DNA of 64,000 bases from Bacteroidota bacterium (GTDB lineage Bacteria; Bacteroidota; Bacteroidia; 2-12-FULL-35-15): NCBI GenBank assembly GCA_025963715.1, contig JAOQAG010000006.1:1-64000 (forward strand), written 5' to 3'. The notes under the pieces were generated by a model, which saw only the letters and a list, made by a program, of their open reading frames with translations, made no database searches and was not told the origin of the DNA. This document shows positions 11,301 to 19,585 of this stretch, piece by piece (position 1 is the first letter of the stretch; each line of letters begins with the position of its first letter). A program made the translations under genes and the position numbers.

Positions 11301-11553
11301 GATCATAACCGCTGCCGTTTTGAATAGCGTATGACAGGGTTTGCCCCGCATAGCCGGAAGCGCTGAGTGTTGAGGAGAAGTCGGTGTAGAGCACACCGCT
11401 TGGTGTAACATTATTAAGATCGGCACCTACCTGTACCCTTGAAATTCCTATTCCGCAACAGGCGAAGCCGGTAGGCGTGCATTGTGCAAACACTTTCGCA
11501 CACATCAGAACAATAAGGATCGCAAGGCCTGTTTTTTTGTAAAATCGCATCAT
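8380..11553 (-). CDS. Secreted T9SS protein with GEVED domain and eight MopE-like metal-binding repeats
   Basis: 1057 residues with an N-terminal signal peptide ending CAKVFAQ. Residues about 55-165 form a GEVED-type domain (MWIDWNNN, PAGNYRMRV, DYEDYTFTV). A beta-sandwich region of the kind seen in BNR/sialidase-like surface proteins follows. Eight tandem ~42-residue repeats then carry D.D.D(G/N)..G(D/N), QC.QP.GY and NTDCDDNNAAINP. This matches the MopE/'putative metal-binding motif' family; the Asp-rich loops suggest Ca2+ binding. The C-terminus begins VSVYPNPSNG and ends VKISIIR, a T9SS type A sorting domain. The repeats are also conserved at DNA level (about 8870-9950). Probably an extracellular structural or adhesive protein; no enzyme domain seen. 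Confidence 0.9.
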   Translation of the reverse strand: MMRFYKKTGLAILIVLMCAKVFAQCTPTGFACCGIGISRVQVGADLNNVTPSGVLYTDFSSTLSASGYAGQTLSYAIQNGSGYDLNIAMWIDWNNNATFDAAERMFMTYTAGGALLTGTITVPAAAPAGNYRMRVVGAYSTGAPTPCSGNYADYEDYTFTVLPPVAMVYNTVQMVHPIYPFDQIATTQMNVPVLRMDILTTGNLSPLVLNSLSFSPAGTTNINDIAMYHLYSGPDSVFTNATEIASSSDIGTLTFSPVTFTSSSNHYFWLSIDMNPLAAFLDGIDMGVNSISFNAMPDITPSPVSPAGHYVIVNELAPYGNNIWNAHAFNGFNFDTYMGYYTEPGIDFNSTLVWDPNNSPSSASGYMGEPVDVDYFSFQYKRQGFPDNIYMINVDNHDDVAAMYINETQVFYHDQCCDSHTDIWHGILNDTTKVKFQVQEYNGGANGAVSFHVVTPDITSVNTMAAGYGANIQINGNYFYGIDAVQIGGLNVQSFVVVDEHTITAVVGCDTSGDVKILSHYGNDSLSGFDFLYNTFYTDADADGFGDNASPIYACVQPAGSTTDNSDCDDTNAAINPNTIWFADDDGDTYGDATVTRTQCTQPLGYVADNTDCDDNNAAINPATIWFEDADGDNYGDATVTLTQCAQPLGYILDNTDCDDSNATLNPATQWFVDADNDGFGNPAAMVAQCTQPFGSVRNNTDCDDNNAAINPNTQWFYDYDHDGFGNPVGILTQCTQPLGYVANNTDCDDNNAAVTPNLVWFADADNDGFGDAALTLTQCIQPAGYVADNTDCDDSNAAHNPNTTWFADNDNDGFGNPAVTLTQCDQPLGYLANNADCDDNNAAINPNTQWFADADNDGFGDPAQMQTQCFALSGYVLNANDCDDTDNAIGQTLAVAFDFGTSLICNYNAYTLTGGAPSGGIYSGAQVTGNQFDPSGIMGEVIFTYTVTNGTCTSAANDTLTVSVCTDVAAINESQNVSVYPNPSNGSIRIDAGKQQQVSAISVTTLNGNIVYTAKNPLPDPGNTYSIDLNNCSTGIYFVKISTNKTVKTVKISIIR

Positions 11554-11716
11554 TTTATATCGTTTTAATAAGGTTTATTGACGATGTAAAATTGAGGCGA
11601 TTCTGGAAATTGAACAATAGTGGGTAACCACTATATTGATTAAGGAATTGGGATTAAGGAATGGGGAATTGGGACGGAGGAATTGGGATTTGAGGAATTA
11701 AAGAATAGAAAAAGAA

Positions 11717-11875
11717 GGTTATGTTGTAGAATAATGTTGCTAATGGAAACAAAAACACTCCAGACTTGTCATCCCGGGCCTGACCCGGGATCTGCCAATT
11801 AAGAACTGTGTAGGCGCTGCAAGCATTTATGAGATCCCGGGTCGGCGCCCGGGATGACAGTATTGTTTGTGAACA
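11717..11875. repeat. Family B MITE-like palindromic element, copy 1
   Basis: Arms TGTCATCCCGGGCCTGAC and the matching GGGATGACA side form a palindrome at 11767-11859. The ~40-base core between them is almost identical to that of the copy at 15816-15907. The left flank starts GGTTATGTTGTAGAA at 11717, which is the terminal motif of copy 2 as well. The rest of the 11554-11897 gap is low-complexity GGAATTGGGATTAAGGAAT text with no coding sign. Confidence 0.75.
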
Positions 11876-11897
11876 TTAACTGTAATCCAAAACTTTC

Positions 11898-12539
11898 TTA
11901 GAGTTGGTTCTTCGAATGAATCGCAAATTTCAACAATGAATTTTTTCCTTCCAGCTTTAATTTTTTCACCATGTTGGAACGGTGATTATCAACCGTGTTG
12001 GGGCTTACAAATAAAAGCTCCGCAATTTCCGGTGTGGTTTTACTTTCTGCGATCAGCTTGAGAATCACTTTTTCGGTAGCGGTTAAAGCATCCAGTTCCG
12101 GAATGACAACTCCCCTATCCTTTGCCACCAGTAGCTTTTCAATGCCCGGACTAATAAATTTTTCGCCTTTCAACACTTTTTTAATGCAGAGGATCAGCTC
12201 TGTGATCGCATTGTCTTTTAACAAATAACCCATCACGCCGATCTCCATTGCATTATTAAAAAAATCTTTTTCGCGGTGCATTGTCAGCAAAATAAATTTT
12301 GTGTCCGATTTTTCTTTCAGCACTTTGTTACATACGTCGAGCCCGCTCAATCCCGGCATCTGGATATCGAGTATCGCAAGATCCGGCCGCTTTGCCACAA
12401 TGCTTTTGTACGCTTCCACTCCATCCGAAACTTCAGCAACAATTTCAAGATCTTCTATTTCCCGTAAAATATCAACCAGTCCTTTTCTGAAAATAGGATG
12501 ATCATCGGCAATCACGGCGGTGTATTTCATTGTATGCAA
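11898..12539 (-). CDS. LuxR/NarL-family response regulator
   Basis: 213 residues. The N-terminal receiver domain carries the acidic pair in IADDHP, the phospho-acceptor Asp near residue 58 (LAILDIQMPG), a T in LLTMH and a K in LLKDN. A LuxR-type helix-turn-helix follows (LTATEKVILKLIAE, TPEIAELLFVSPNTVDNHR). It starts two bases after the stop of the sensor kinase gene, so the two are co-transcribed and almost certainly cognate. An alternative ATG at 12530 gives MKYTAVIADDHP, the usual family start. Target genes are unknown; the adjacent secreted protein at 8380 is a possible one, by proximity only. Confidence 0.95.
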   Translation of the reverse strand: MHTMKYTAVIADDHPIFRKGLVDILREIEDLEIVAEVSDGVEAYKSIVAKRPDLAILDIQMPGLSGLDVCNKVLKEKSDTKFILLTMHREKDFFNNAMEIGVMGYLLKDNAITELILCIKKVLKGEKFISPGIEKLLVAKDRGVVIPELDALTATEKVILKLIAESKTTPEIAELLFVSPNTVDNHRSNMVKKLKLEGKNSLLKFAIHSKNQL

Positions 12540-12541
12540 AT

Positions 12542-14419
12542 TTAAAAAGGTAAGGTAAAAATATATTTGGTCCCTTTGCCCGGAGCGGTTTCCAGCTCAA
12601 AACTTCCTTTGAGATAATTCACTCTTTCTTCGAGGTTGAGCATCCCGAATGAGCGCTGTGATTTTTTAGCCATCATCAGCTTGTCGAAACCTTTGCCGTT
12701 ATCCTGTATGATCAGCTCAATGGTATTCTCCACTTTAGTGGCAGAGATCCGCAATGCTTTTGCATCTGCATGTTTTATCACATTGGTAACGCATTCTTGT
12801 ATAATGCGGTAATAATTGATGAGCTTATCGGGAGCAATATTTTTGTCAAATGCTTCCAGGTCGTGGCTCATAAATAGTTCGGAGCTTGCCTTTACTTTTT
12901 CGCTTAATCCTTCCACCGCGGCAATCAGTCCATACTTCTCCAGCTGGTTCGGATACAGGTCTTTGGACAGATTTCTTACTTCTTCCAGCGTTTCGTCTAC
13001 CGAAGCCATTAAACCGGGATCGTTGTTTTTGACCAGCTGGTTCCTGATGAACAGGATATTTTGCCCGATACTATCATGCAGCTCTTTCGAGATGCGTTGT
13101 TTTTCCGTTTCCTGCGAGATCAATAGCTGTTGCGAATATTGTTCACGAAGTTTCAGGCTTTTGCGGTTATTGTAAAACATAAAACCGGCTGCAACCAGCA
13201 GCAATAACATGGCGGCCAAAACAATAATAAAATTACGCGTATTCTTCTGGATCCGGTTCTGCGCTTCCAGTCCGATCACTACTTTTTCATGCTCTGCTTT
13301 TTGTGCCGCTTCCTTCTTATCAAACTCATAGTTCATTTCCGTTTCTACACTCTTTTTGGTATTTGCTTCATTAAAAATACTATCCTTTGCAGCGACGTAT
13401 TTTTTGTAATATTCAAATGCCTGCTTCGTATCACCAAGCGCTGTATACAAAAGGCTGATCTGCTCATGCGTTTCCATGACGCCCGGACGGTCGTTCAATG
13501 CTTCGGAAAGTGCAAGCGATTGAAAAAGTACCGCTTTTGCTTCGGCATATTTTTTAGTGCTGATGTATACGGAGCCCAGGCTCGAAAACAACATCGGGCT
13601 GTTTGTACGTTCTCCGCTGATGCCGTTATACAGTAATGACTTTTTTAAATATATTACAGCCGTATCAAAATCGGTAATTGCTCCGGCTGCAATTCCTGCT
13701 TTTAGCTGGCTATCTCCCCTGTCTTTATAAGCCATGCCTATATTACCAAGCGCCATGCTTATTCCGGCGGTGTCTTTCACTTGTGTATAGGCCTTCAGGC
13801 AAATGGAATAATAGTGGACTGCCATTTCAAAATTTTTCATTTCGCTGTATTCAGCACCTATATTCCCGTAGATCGTTCTTTCCTCATCACCGTAATCTAA
13901 TAATTTGGCAAGGGCAAGGGCTTTGTAATTATACTGCAGTGCTTTTTGATGATCCTTTAGATCGCCGTAGTTTATTGCAATATCGTTGAATACACATAAG
14001 ATCCCGTATTGGTAATTAATACTTTCATGAATCTTCAATGCTTTAAAATAAAAAACGAGTGCTTTCGAATAATCACCCAGGCCATTGTAGTAATATCCTA
14101 AATATCCATATCCTATGGCCTGTTGCTTTAAAAAATAGGTTTTTAGTCCATTGGAAGCAATTGGCTTTTGCAGGTTGGAAGTGCTTAGCTCAATGATCCT
14201 TTTTATATATTTCAGTTCCATGGGATCATCCATGATCTTATTATAAGCATCAATAAGCATGGTGTCGGCAGTAACATCCCGCTGTGTATTTTCCAGCGCA
14301 TGAATCCTCTTTAGCAACCGTTCTGTTGTTTTATTCTGTGCAGATAGCTCCACAGAAAACACGAAACAGAACACCAGCAAAAAGAAAAAAAAGGATGGAG
14401 AAAAAACAGGTTTCGTCAT
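12542..14419 (-). CDS. Membrane sensor histidine kinase with TPR sensor domain
   Basis: 625 residues. Signal sequence (ends VELSAQ), then a periplasmic array of tetratricopeptide repeats over roughly residues 100-350 (YYNGLGDYSKALVFYFKAL, YGNIGAEYSEMKNFEMAVHYY). A transmembrane helix follows near 390-410 (FIIVLAAMLLLLVAAGFMF). The HisKA_3 dimerisation helix has phospho-His at about 448 in ELHDSIGQ, and a HATPase_c domain shows N-box QECVTNVIKHA and G1 box DNGKGF. This is the NarX/DesK-like kinase class. It precedes and nearly abuts its response regulator. The ligand sensed by the TPR domain is unknown. Confidence 0.95.
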   Translation of the reverse strand: MTKPVFSPSFFFFLLVFCFVFSVELSAQNKTTERLLKRIHALENTQRDVTADTMLIDAYNKIMDDPMELKYIKRIIELSTSNLQKPIASNGLKTYFLKQQAIGYGYLGYYYNGLGDYSKALVFYFKALKIHESINYQYGILCVFNDIAINYGDLKDHQKALQYNYKALALAKLLDYGDEERTIYGNIGAEYSEMKNFEMAVHYYSICLKAYTQVKDTAGISMALGNIGMAYKDRGDSQLKAGIAAGAITDFDTAVIYLKKSLLYNGISGERTNSPMLFSSLGSVYISTKKYAEAKAVLFQSLALSEALNDRPGVMETHEQISLLYTALGDTKQAFEYYKKYVAAKDSIFNEANTKKSVETEMNYEFDKKEAAQKAEHEKVVIGLEAQNRIQKNTRNFIIVLAAMLLLLVAAGFMFYNNRKSLKLREQYSQQLLISQETEKQRISKELHDSIGQNILFIRNQLVKNNDPGLMASVDETLEEVRNLSKDLYPNQLEKYGLIAAVEGLSEKVKASSELFMSHDLEAFDKNIAPDKLINYYRIIQECVTNVIKHADAKALRISATKVENTIELIIQDNGKGFDKLMMAKKSQRSFGMLNLEERVNYLKGSFELETAPGKGTKYIFTLPF

Positions 14420-14528
14420 GCAGCAGGCTTTCTGTAAATATACGCGTAATTGTTAGTACAAACAATCGGCCTTAACAGGTTGCTTTTCGCCCTTATCTGA
14501 TTAAAAACGAGAGCAGCCATCAACTAGA

Positions 14529-14620
14529 AGAGCAATATCATTCAACAATTGGTTCGAGATTTCATCAGCAGCCTCCACAAAACAAAGACAAGCTTTTCAG
14601 GAAACGGAGAGACTTTTTCC
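14529..14620 (+). repeat. Direct repeat DR2 (pair with 8172-8271)
   Basis: Same block as DR1, with AATTGGTTCGAGATTTCATC at 14547 onward, then GCAGCCTCCACA and a CTTTTCAGGAAACGGAGAGA hairpin with a stem mismatch. It is followed by TATGTATATTTT, which could be the decayed start of a GIY-YIG-type reading frame (YVYF), though no gene remains. The rest of 14420-14744 shows no gene. Confidence 0.75.
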
Positions 14621-14744
14621 TTTATGTATATTTTCGATTTGCAAATTAAAATGAAAGTAATAAACAATGCAATATTCAGTAAAATGGCGGAGGCCGTAAA
14701 ATAAACCCAGCGGGACGTTATTCCTAACTATTCCGGTTCAACTA

Positions 14745-15506
14745 CTAACGATGTACAATGCGATGGTATTTTATTTTTTTAATTAAAGATTTGAGTTGCT
14801 TTTTTTCTTTTTCCTTTAACCTGGAAATATAATTGTACATTTTTGCAGAAACCTGCTGGTGAGAAAGAAAACAAATAGCAGAATGACGATCATGCCATTC
14901 GCCAATTTTTTTTTGCAGTTTGTTTATATAACCTGTGTTTAATTCAAAAGCGCTTTGTGTTTTCGCCGGTAAAATATCATATATATTCATTATTTTTTTT
15001 AATCTCGTTCTAAGATGATGCAGGTTTTCTCCTTCTTTTTTATTATCAATTTCCTTTTTTGATTTATTCATTTGTTTTCTAAAAAATCCTATAATTGATT
15101 TTTTGCCGGGGATCCTTGCAGGCAAACAGAATTTTTCACGAAAGCTTCCGACTATTTTAATGTACCCGGGAATATTTTTCCTGAATAATTTCTGACATTT
15201 CTTTTTTTTCTTTACCAATTGAGTAATGAGTTTTTCAGGGGGATGAGGGATTGTATCAAGTTGCTGAACATGCATTTGAAGCTCCCGTATACCACCCGCA
15301 TCATGGAATAAAGACTTCAGTTCATCTTTATAATATTTTTCTTTATTCGTTTTTTCAACAAAATAAAATACTGCTTTTATTTTTTTTATTTCGATTCTCA
15401 AATGATGAAGATGCGTCAATTCATTATCTTCCTTATAGATCTTAAGAGCTTGTTCAATAGATCTAAGCCACTCATCGACATACTCATTTAATATACCCGT
15501 TTTCAC
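14745..15506 (-). CDS. CHAD-domain protein
   Basis: 253 residues, highly basic, with two internally similar helical halves. Each contains the CHAD signature (LHHLRIEIKKIKA near residue 32 and LHHLRTRLKKIMNIYDIL near 162), where conserved His, Arg and Lys line a basic surface. CHAD domains bind inorganic polyphosphate and often accompany CYTH triphosphatases; no CYTH partner is present in the window. The gene stands alone between repeats and is AT-richer than its neighbours. A polyphosphate-binding role is inferred from the family. Confidence 0.85.
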   Translation of the reverse strand: MKTGILNEYVDEWLRSIEQALKIYKEDNELTHLHHLRIEIKKIKAVFYFVEKTNKEKYYKDELKSLFHDAGGIRELQMHVQQLDTIPHPPEKLITQLVKKKKKCQKLFRKNIPGYIKIVGSFREKFCLPARIPGKKSIIGFFRKQMNKSKKEIDNKKEGENLHHLRTRLKKIMNIYDILPAKTQSAFELNTGYINKLQKKIGEWHDRHSAICFLSHQQVSAKMYNYISRLKEKEKKQLKSLIKKIKYHRIVHR

Positions 15507-15763
15507 ACCTGTTCGTATTTAATTTATTGATTGATTATACTGCTTTTAACTCTTTATACAACGCAATTTAAGAGCCAGAGGGGATTGTGAAAACAATTCG
15601 TCAATTTTCCATTGTAGTCTGCTAAATGTGGAAAAAATGCACGATGAAGTCTAAAATACTTTTTGGAAGGCGCAAAAAAGTACGGGAATGATATCCTGAA
15701 CACGGTGGATGATTAAAATTAATTGAAATCGGGAAGTTTATACCAAATGCTTTTATTTTGTAT

Positions 15764-15955
15764 GGTTATGTTACAGAACATTATTGTTTATGGAAACAGA
15801 AATACTTTCTTAAGCTGTCATCCCGGGCTTGACCCGGGATCTGCCAATTAAGAACTGTGTAGGTGCTGCAAGTATTTAACAGATCCCGGGTCAAGCCCGG
15901 GATGACAGTATTATTTGTGAATATTGTAAAAAAAACATTTTACTACAACATAACC
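15764..15955. repeat. Family B MITE-like element, copy 2 (most complete)
   Basis: The ends carry inverted GGTTATGTT at 15764 and AACATAACC ending at 15955. Inside lies a palindrome with arms TGTCATCCCGGGCTTGACCC and its complement (15816-15907) flanking a ~43-base core shared with copy 1. No coding capacity. With the family A hairpin just downstream it fills most of the 15507-16183 gap. Confidence 0.8.
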
Positions 15956-15981
15956 TTTTGTATTGCTAATTTTAATTTGTG

Positions 15982-16130
15982 CGTCATTGCGAGGGCTTTT
16001 CGCCCGAAGCAATCTCATTCTGGATTATATACTACTGGTGTGAGATTGCTTCGGGCGAAAAGCCCTCGCAATGACGTTCTTAAAATAATTTCTTTTCATG
16101 CTGCAAAGCTCCGGGTACTCATTTAATGTT
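15982..16130. repeat. Family A palindromic repeat, copy 2
   Basis: Two perfect 36-base inverted arms (15982-16017 and 16041-16076) surround a 23-base loop. Bases 16077-16130 match 83-136 near the window start. RNA from either strand would fold into a very stable hairpin. It lies about 54 bases from the end of the MFS gene and could end transcription from it, though there is no T-tract. Confidence 0.9.
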
Positions 16131-16183
16131 ATATTTCAAACGCAACCATTATGCCTCTTATCCTCTGCTGAAACTGAAAACAA

Positions 16184-17422
16184 TCAGATCATTCCACCTT
16201 CTTCGCGCTTGTGATAATCTTTAATGAGGTAAACGTACCAAACCACGCCCACCATGTACATCGCGGCAGTGATCAGGAAAATGTTCACATAATCCACATT
16301 AAGCTGTCGCAAAATTCCAAAGATCATAGCGCTGAAAAAAGTGGAACCCGACCAGATGGCGGATGTTAAAGCGCTGGTCATTTCGCGGTTGCGTTCGCCT
16401 ACATATTTCATGGTAATATCGGAAGTCATGGGCGCAGCAATATTCATCAGCGGCTGGCGCAATAAATAAAAAATGATGGCGATGTATACCGAAACGCTCA
16501 ACGTATTGTAATACTGTGTGGTAGCCATCGTGATCAGCGCCATGATGGCGAGCGATTGCGTAAGCGGAACTGCTTTTTTATAACCGATGCCTTGTTTTAT
16601 TTTCGGTACCCACAAAGCGGCATACGCTACAATGCAGGAAGCTGCAAACGACATGTACGAAAATTGTGCGGTGCTCATGCCATGTACATTTGAGAAAAAT
16701 AAACTGATGAACGGAATGGTGAAACCTGCACCCAGTGCAATGATGGAAGTAGGGATCATGGCTTTGGAGATGATGTGCCAATCGTAACTTTTAAAGCTGG
16801 TGCTTTTTTCTTTTTTTACGGGAACGTGCTCATTTTTATTCATGCGCGTTACAAAATAAATACCCGAAAAGCTCAGGATCACAATGCCGGAGAGCAAATG
16901 ACGTTCATTAAAAATTACCGGGTTGGCCGTGTTCAGCACAGCGATCAGTAAAAAACTGAGAATGCTGGCAAGGCTCCAGGTGGCGAAGTTAAGCGTAATG
17001 GCAGGCGTGTGTTGCTTGTGCGGAACGTTCCTTAAAATATAAGGCAGAATGGGAATCTGGATAAACGTATAAGCCGTTCCCCATAATAAATGTGATACCA
17101 GTAACAATGCATTGGAGTGAATGTGCACGCCGATCAAAATCAGTAAACCGAACAAGGGAACACCAAAAGCGGCAATGTAAAAAAGCGGGATGATCTTCCG
17201 GCCTTTGATGTACATGCCTAAAAATAGCGCCAGCGCCAGCATTCCGAGATAACGAAAGGATGTGAAATGTGCATATTGTGCATCGCTGTAACCTTCCACT
17301 TTCATGTACAGCGGCAAGATCGACATGAACGAAACGTTGATCATCTGCACAAAAAACTCGACTGTTACAATGTTTAAAACAGATTTATCGAGCTTCGAAT
17401 ATTCTTTTACAACAGCAAACAT
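16184..17422 (-). CDS. Major facilitator superfamily transporter
   Basis: 412 residues with about 12 hydrophobic segments, for example IIPLFYIAAFGVPLFGLLIL and SIIALGAGFTIPFISLFF. No peripheral domains. The C-terminal half retains a R.PL.N.AAPM segment typical of MFS drug or sugar porters. It starts six bases after the stop of miaA and is probably in its operon. Substrate cannot be told from sequence alone. Confidence 0.85.
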   Translation of the reverse strand: MFAVVKEYSKLDKSVLNIVTVEFFVQMINVSFMSILPLYMKVEGYSDAQYAHFTSFRYLGMLALALFLGMYIKGRKIIPLFYIAAFGVPLFGLLILIGVHIHSNALLLVSHLLWGTAYTFIQIPILPYILRNVPHKQHTPAITLNFATWSLASILSFLLIAVLNTANPVIFNERHLLSGIVILSFSGIYFVTRMNKNEHVPVKKEKSTSFKSYDWHIISKAMIPTSIIALGAGFTIPFISLFFSNVHGMSTAQFSYMSFAASCIVAYAALWVPKIKQGIGYKKAVPLTQSLAIMALITMATTQYYNTLSVSVYIAIIFYLLRQPLMNIAAPMTSDITMKYVGERNREMTSALTSAIWSGSTFFSAMIFGILRQLNVDYVNIFLITAAMYMVGVVWYVYLIKDYHKREEGGMI

Positions 17423-17428
17423 TGTGGT

Positions 17429-18361
17429 TTAATTCGGGTTTGATTGTTCAGAATGATTGATTTGTTGGTTGATAAATGTAACAATGCTTTCCGGCTCCTG
17501 TGGCTCAAACCATTTCATTTCCGGGTCGCGTTTGAACCACGTTAGCTGCCGTTTGGCAAACCTGCGCGTATTTTGTTTGATAAGCGCAACTGCTTCCTGC
17601 AAGCTTATTTTTCCATCGAGGTAATCGAACAATTCCTTATAACCAACTGTTTGCAATGCATTTGCATTTTTATATTCCTGTAATTTTCTTACTTCTTCCA
17701 GTAATCCCTGCTTCATCATATCGTCCACACGGTTGTTAATACGTGCGTATAGCAGCTCTCTCGGCGCGGTTAGCCCGATTTTGATGGTATTAAAATTTCG
17801 TTGTTTTATTTTTCCTTCACGCAAAGTGGAGTAGGGTTTACCCGTGGTAAAGCATACTTCCAGTGCACGGCTCAAACGTTGCGGGTTATTCAGGTCAACC
17901 TGTGCATGATACACAGGATCTAATTCTAAAAGTAAATTTTGCAGCGCTGTTATTCCTTCTGTTTCCAGGATCGTATTGATTTTTTCGCGGATCGTTTCAT
18001 TCGCTTCCGGCAATTCGTCAAAACCTTTACAAACGGCATCAATGTATAATCCCGAGCCGCCAACCATAATTACAATATCCTTCGTGGTAAATAATTCGTC
18101 CAGCAATTGAATGGCTTCGGTTTCGTATTTTCCTACGTTATAATTTTCGGTAATGGAATGTGAATTAATAAAATAGTGCTGTACTTTTTTTAATTCTTCC
18201 GGCGATGGTTTGGCGGTGCCAATACTCATTTCTCTGAAAAACTGGCGCGAATCGGCCGAAATGATGGTTGTGTGAAATAGCTGTGCAAGCTCAATTCCCA
18301 ATGCTGTTTTTCCTATAGCGGTTGGGCCTGCAATAACAATAAGGTATTTTTTATTTTTCAC
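17429..18361 (-). CDS. miaA: tRNA dimethylallyltransferase MiaA
   Basis: 310 residues, normal family length. It transfers a dimethylallyl group to N6 of A37 in tRNAs reading UNN codons. Visible motifs: the P-loop IAGPTAIGKTALG near residue 10, SADSRQFFREMSIGTAKP, MVGGSGLYIDAV, and the RRFAKRQLTWF motif near the C-terminus. The start MKNKKYLIVIAGPT fits the family. Probably first gene of an operon with the downstream MFS transporter, an unusual partner for a housekeeping tRNA enzyme. Confidence 0.97.
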   Translation of the reverse strand: MKNKKYLIVIAGPTAIGKTALGIELAQLFHTTIISADSRQFFREMSIGTAKPSPEELKKVQHYFINSHSITENYNVGKYETEAIQLLDELFTTKDIVIMVGGSGLYIDAVCKGFDELPEANETIREKINTILETEGITALQNLLLELDPVYHAQVDLNNPQRLSRALEVCFTTGKPYSTLREGKIKQRNFNTIKIGLTAPRELLYARINNRVDDMMKQGLLEEVRKLQEYKNANALQTVGYKELFDYLDGKISLQEAVALIKQNTRRFAKRQLTWFKRDPEMKWFEPQEPESIVTFINQQINHSEQSNPN

Positions 18362-18522
18362 GTTACAGAGAAAGCCACAGATTCACAGATTTTTATTTAA
18401 GCAATCCAGAGTTCTATGAAAGGTAAAAATTATAAATGCAGGGGATCGAAAGAACACAGATCCTATAATTATTTTTTTAATTTTAATAATCGGTGAATCT
18501 GTGGCAAACCTTTTTTATCATT

Positions 18523-19143
18523 CTAAAAATCCTCTCCGCCTTCATGATCGCCGCTTTCAAATTCAGCAGCATCTTCATCGTCGTGGATTTCTTCTTCCTC
18601 TCCGGCAACTTCTTCTTCGCCTTCCTCACCTTCTAATAAAGCCGTTTCATCTTCGCTGTGTGCAAGTGTATAAGCTTCATCATCGCTGTGCGGTTCCTCT
18701 TCATCAAATTCTTCCTCATCGGTTACAGGCGGAACAATGGCGTTTGTTTTGTATTGTTTTGGCGCTTCTCCGGCTGATTTAGCTGTTTTCGGATAGCTTG
18801 CCTTTGCATCGTCCGGTACAATTTTCAGCAGCTCTACTAAAAATGTCCAATGAACTTTTGGGTCGTATACGTATACAAATTTCTGGTGAGGATCATCGAT
18901 CAGCAATGCAATTTTGCATTTATTCATCTGGCGCAGGTCCTCTGATTTTTTCAGGCGGATCTCTTCGCCTTTTCGCCAATAATCATCGCTGATAAAAAAA
19001 GAAGCATCGTGCGTGTTGTCGAATCCGATGGATTGAATGATCACATTGTGAAAATCTTCAAAATTCTGAGTGGATTTTATTTCGATCTCACGGTAAACGT
19101 CTTCGTTATCTTCAAAAGTTACTTTAAAGCGGTAAACAGCCAT
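18523..19143 (-). CDS. PRiA4 ORF-3-like (IS1096 TnpR-type) protein with acidic tail
   Basis: 206 residues. Residues 1-125 match the plasmid pRiA4b ORF-3 fold seen in many Bacteroidota chromosomal proteins (YRFKVTFED, FHNVIIQSIGFDN, FVYVYDPKVHWTFLVELL). Despite the name, no transposase or recombinase residues are present. The last ~70 residues are dominated by Glu and Asp (EEFDEEEPHSDDEAY, EEGEEEVAGEEEEIHDDED), predicted disordered. Function is unknown; an acidic tail of this kind suggests interaction with basic proteins, by inference only. It is separated from miaA by about 160 bases and likely transcribed alone. Confidence 0.8.
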   Translation of the reverse strand: MAVYRFKVTFEDNEDVYREIEIKSTQNFEDFHNVIIQSIGFDNTHDASFFISDDYWRKGEEIRLKKSEDLRQMNKCKIALLIDDPHQKFVYVYDPKVHWTFLVELLKIVPDDAKASYPKTAKSAGEAPKQYKTNAIVPPVTDEEEFDEEEPHSDDEAYTLAHSEDETALLEGEEGEEEVAGEEEEIHDDEDAAEFESGDHEGGEDF

Positions 19144-19585
19144 CGTAAAGGGAATTATAGATTGAAATTATAATACTAGTTGCAGCACAAAAATAAGAAT
19201 TATGTTTTGATTTTTTAGAAAAAAATTTCATGCAAAGCTAAGAAGATGCAAATGCTGTGTATGCTGTGTGAATTATTTCTCGTGGAAATGCAGCGTTTGC
19301 TGGGTGTATGTTAACCGCAGAGCGCGCAAAGAAGGCGCAGAGATCGCAGAGGCGCGTATGTTTTTTTCTCGCAGAGACGCAGAGTTCGCAGAGGCTGTGT
19401 GTTTACTGTAATTATACTGTATGTTTTTGAGGCTTCGCTTTCGCAGAGGTTTTTGTTTTAATCCTAAATCCCAATTCCTCAATCCTTCATTCAAAAATCC
19501 TTTTACGCCCTGCCTTATGTTTTCTTTTGTGCCTTATGTGGTGGAAATACACACAGCACAATCCTAATTCCTTAATCCTAATTCC
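19144..19585. repeat. Gene-free gap with family D and low-complexity repeats
   Basis: The gap contains AACCGCAGAGCGCGCAAAGA-type and CGCAGAGACGCAGAGTTCG words (19313-19400), then TTATGTTTTCTTTTGTGCC (19517 on), a one-sided copy of the arm seen at 58906-59006. AATCCTAATTCCTTAATCC text follows up to the next gene. No coding sequence seen. Confidence 0.6.

Noticed and set aside
15863-16126. 87-residue frame over the palindromes
   Set aside because: Lies wholly within family A and B repeats with no start signal; not a gene.
18501-18782. 93-residue plus-strand frame opposite the acidic tail
   Set aside because: Its His/Arg/Leu-rich product is the antisense image of a GAA/GAT-rich coding region.
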